64,000 nt of DNA from the NCBI RefSeq assembly GCF_020097815.1, contig NZ_CP083664.1, positions 1 to 64,000 on the forward strand. The letters are read 5' to 3'. This stretch comes from Haloprofundus salinisoli. Its GTDB lineage: Archaea; Halobacteriota; Halobacteria; Halobacteriales; Haloferacaceae. The notes below the pieces were generated by a model. The model was not told the DNA's origin and made no database searches. It was given only the letters and a program-made list of their open reading frames with translations. The translations under genes were made by a program, and so were the position numbers. This document shows, piece by piece, positions 63,521-64,000 of this stretch (within the stretch, counting starts at the first letter, position 1; each line of letters begins with the position of its first letter).

Positions 63521-64000
63521 ATGACGTTTACACCATCAACGCTTCCGCACGAGGCACAACTCTCTGCGGGGAGTGCTACAGAGGATATCACACCGACCGA
63601 AGCAGTACCAATGAGTGGATATGGCGCGCGTGAGGGGCTTTTTGAGAGTGTCCACGACCCATTGATGGCTACTTCGGTTGTACTATCCGACGGTGCGACG
63701 ACTGTCGCTATTGTCTCAGCAGACCTTCTCAACGTGTCACGTGAACTCACCACCGCGGTCCGCTCTCAGCTCACCAACGAGGGCGTCGAACTCGATGAAC
63801 TCCTACTGGCGGCGAGCCACACCCATGCAGGACCGTACATCCCGGCGCGAGCACTTGATGCGACTCGCTCGCTCCGTGTCGAAACGGACGTCTCTGAGTC
63901 ACTGACAACGATCACTCAGCAGTTCGTCAATGTGATTGTTCGCGCTCACAGCCGCCTCGAACCAGCGCAGATTCGCGTCGGGCAAGCGAGTGAGAGAGAG
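63521..64000 (+). CDS. Neutral/alkaline ceramidase-like amidase (partial, runs off the end)
   Basis: The first 160 codons of a longer gene, cut by the window edge. It begins MTFTPSTLPHEAQLSAGSAT and shows the family features DITPTEAVPMSGYGAREG near 22-39 and the zinc-site motif LLAASHTHAGPYIP near 100-113. Neutral ceramidases hydrolyse N-acyl amides; archaeal relatives may act on other N-acyl compounds. The ATG at 63521 follows a TTTTGATATG region 24 bp after the DppF stop, so it may belong to the same operon. It has no signal peptide in the visible part, suggesting a cytoplasmic enzyme. It is the third amide-hydrolase family in the island. Confidence 0.85.
   Translation, partial: MTFTPSTLPHEAQLSAGSATEDITPTEAVPMSGYGAREGLFESVHDPLMATSVVLSDGATTVAIVSADLLNVSRELTTAVRSQLTNEGVELDELLLAASHTHAGPYIPARALDATRSLRVETDVSESLTTITQQFVNVIVRAHSRLEPAQIRVGQASERE

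Overview
The window is haloarchaeal. Its proteins are acidic (rich in Asp/Glu, poor in Lys), codon use is GC-rich, and several families are typical of Halobacteria: HTH-10/bacterio-opsin-activator regulators, a HalOD1 domain protein, very small zinc-ribbon proteins, and Tat-type twin-arginine lipoproteins. The left end holds a ParA-type partition operon and an Orc1/Cdc6 gene inside an array of origin recognition boxes (ORBs). The DNA therefore looks like a plasmid, megaplasmid or secondary chromosome read outward from its replication and partition module. All assignments come from reading the sequence; no searches were run.

Region by region: (1) 1-4.4 kb, replication and segregation: a 13-bp-phased iteron array, parA plus a small partner gene, an ORB/AT-rich/ORB origin and orc1/cdc6. 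(2) 4.4-17 kb, stress and regulation: catalase-peroxidase KatG, a DUF892 ferritin-like protein, two transcription regulators, a large lipoprotein with a Vps62/NLP-like HDWE motif, glutamate dehydrogenase preceded by a 47-aa zinc ribbon, and a 960-aa pseudo-receiver/PAS/GAF/HTH-10 sensor. (3) 17.3-18.2 kb, a two-domain VOC dioxygenase-like protein followed by an insertion-sequence-like hairpin.

(4) 18.5-36.9 kb is a catabolic island best explained as ectoine/hydroxyectoine (or similar compatible-solute) degradation. It contains a DoeA/EutD-like M24 ectoine hydrolase, a second glutamate dehydrogenase, an FAD/Fe-S oxidoreductase with a D-2-hydroxyacid dehydrogenase, a DoeB2-like M20 deacetylase, a threonine-dehydratase (EutB-like) protein, two class-III aminotransferases, a BCCT transporter, RidA, an aldehyde:ferredoxin oxidoreductase and an IclR regulator. 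In the proposed scheme the BCCT carrier imports the solute. DoeA opens the ring, the M20 enzyme deacetylates to diaminobutyrate, and a transaminase yields aspartate semialdehyde, which the AOR-type enzyme may oxidise. GDH recycles the glutamate. A short TACACAA element recurs at four promoters of this island.

(5) 37-43.4 kb holds small regulators (HalOD1 protein, zinc finger), a membrane protein, a MetE-like methyltransferase, an aldo/keto reductase and a luciferase-like monooxygenase. (6) From about 43.4 kb to the end the DNA becomes visibly more AT-rich and carries a second catabolic island: a C45-type acyltransferase/amidase, Gfo/Idh dehydrogenase, LLM flavoenzyme, IclR regulator, PIG-L deacetylase, FAH-family hydrolase, a complete peptide/nickel-type ABC importer (two permeases, lipoprotein binding protein, two ATPases), a secreted beta-helix protein, two PLP aminotransferases, a copper-ligand-deficient cupredoxin lipoprotein and the start of a neutral-ceramidase-like amidase. 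Three amide-hydrolase families plus sugar-type dehydrogenase and aminotransferase genes suggest uptake and breakdown of an N-acylated amino compound, perhaps an amino sugar or amino-polyol. GTGTG-N7/9-CACAC palindromes occur at three of its promoters.
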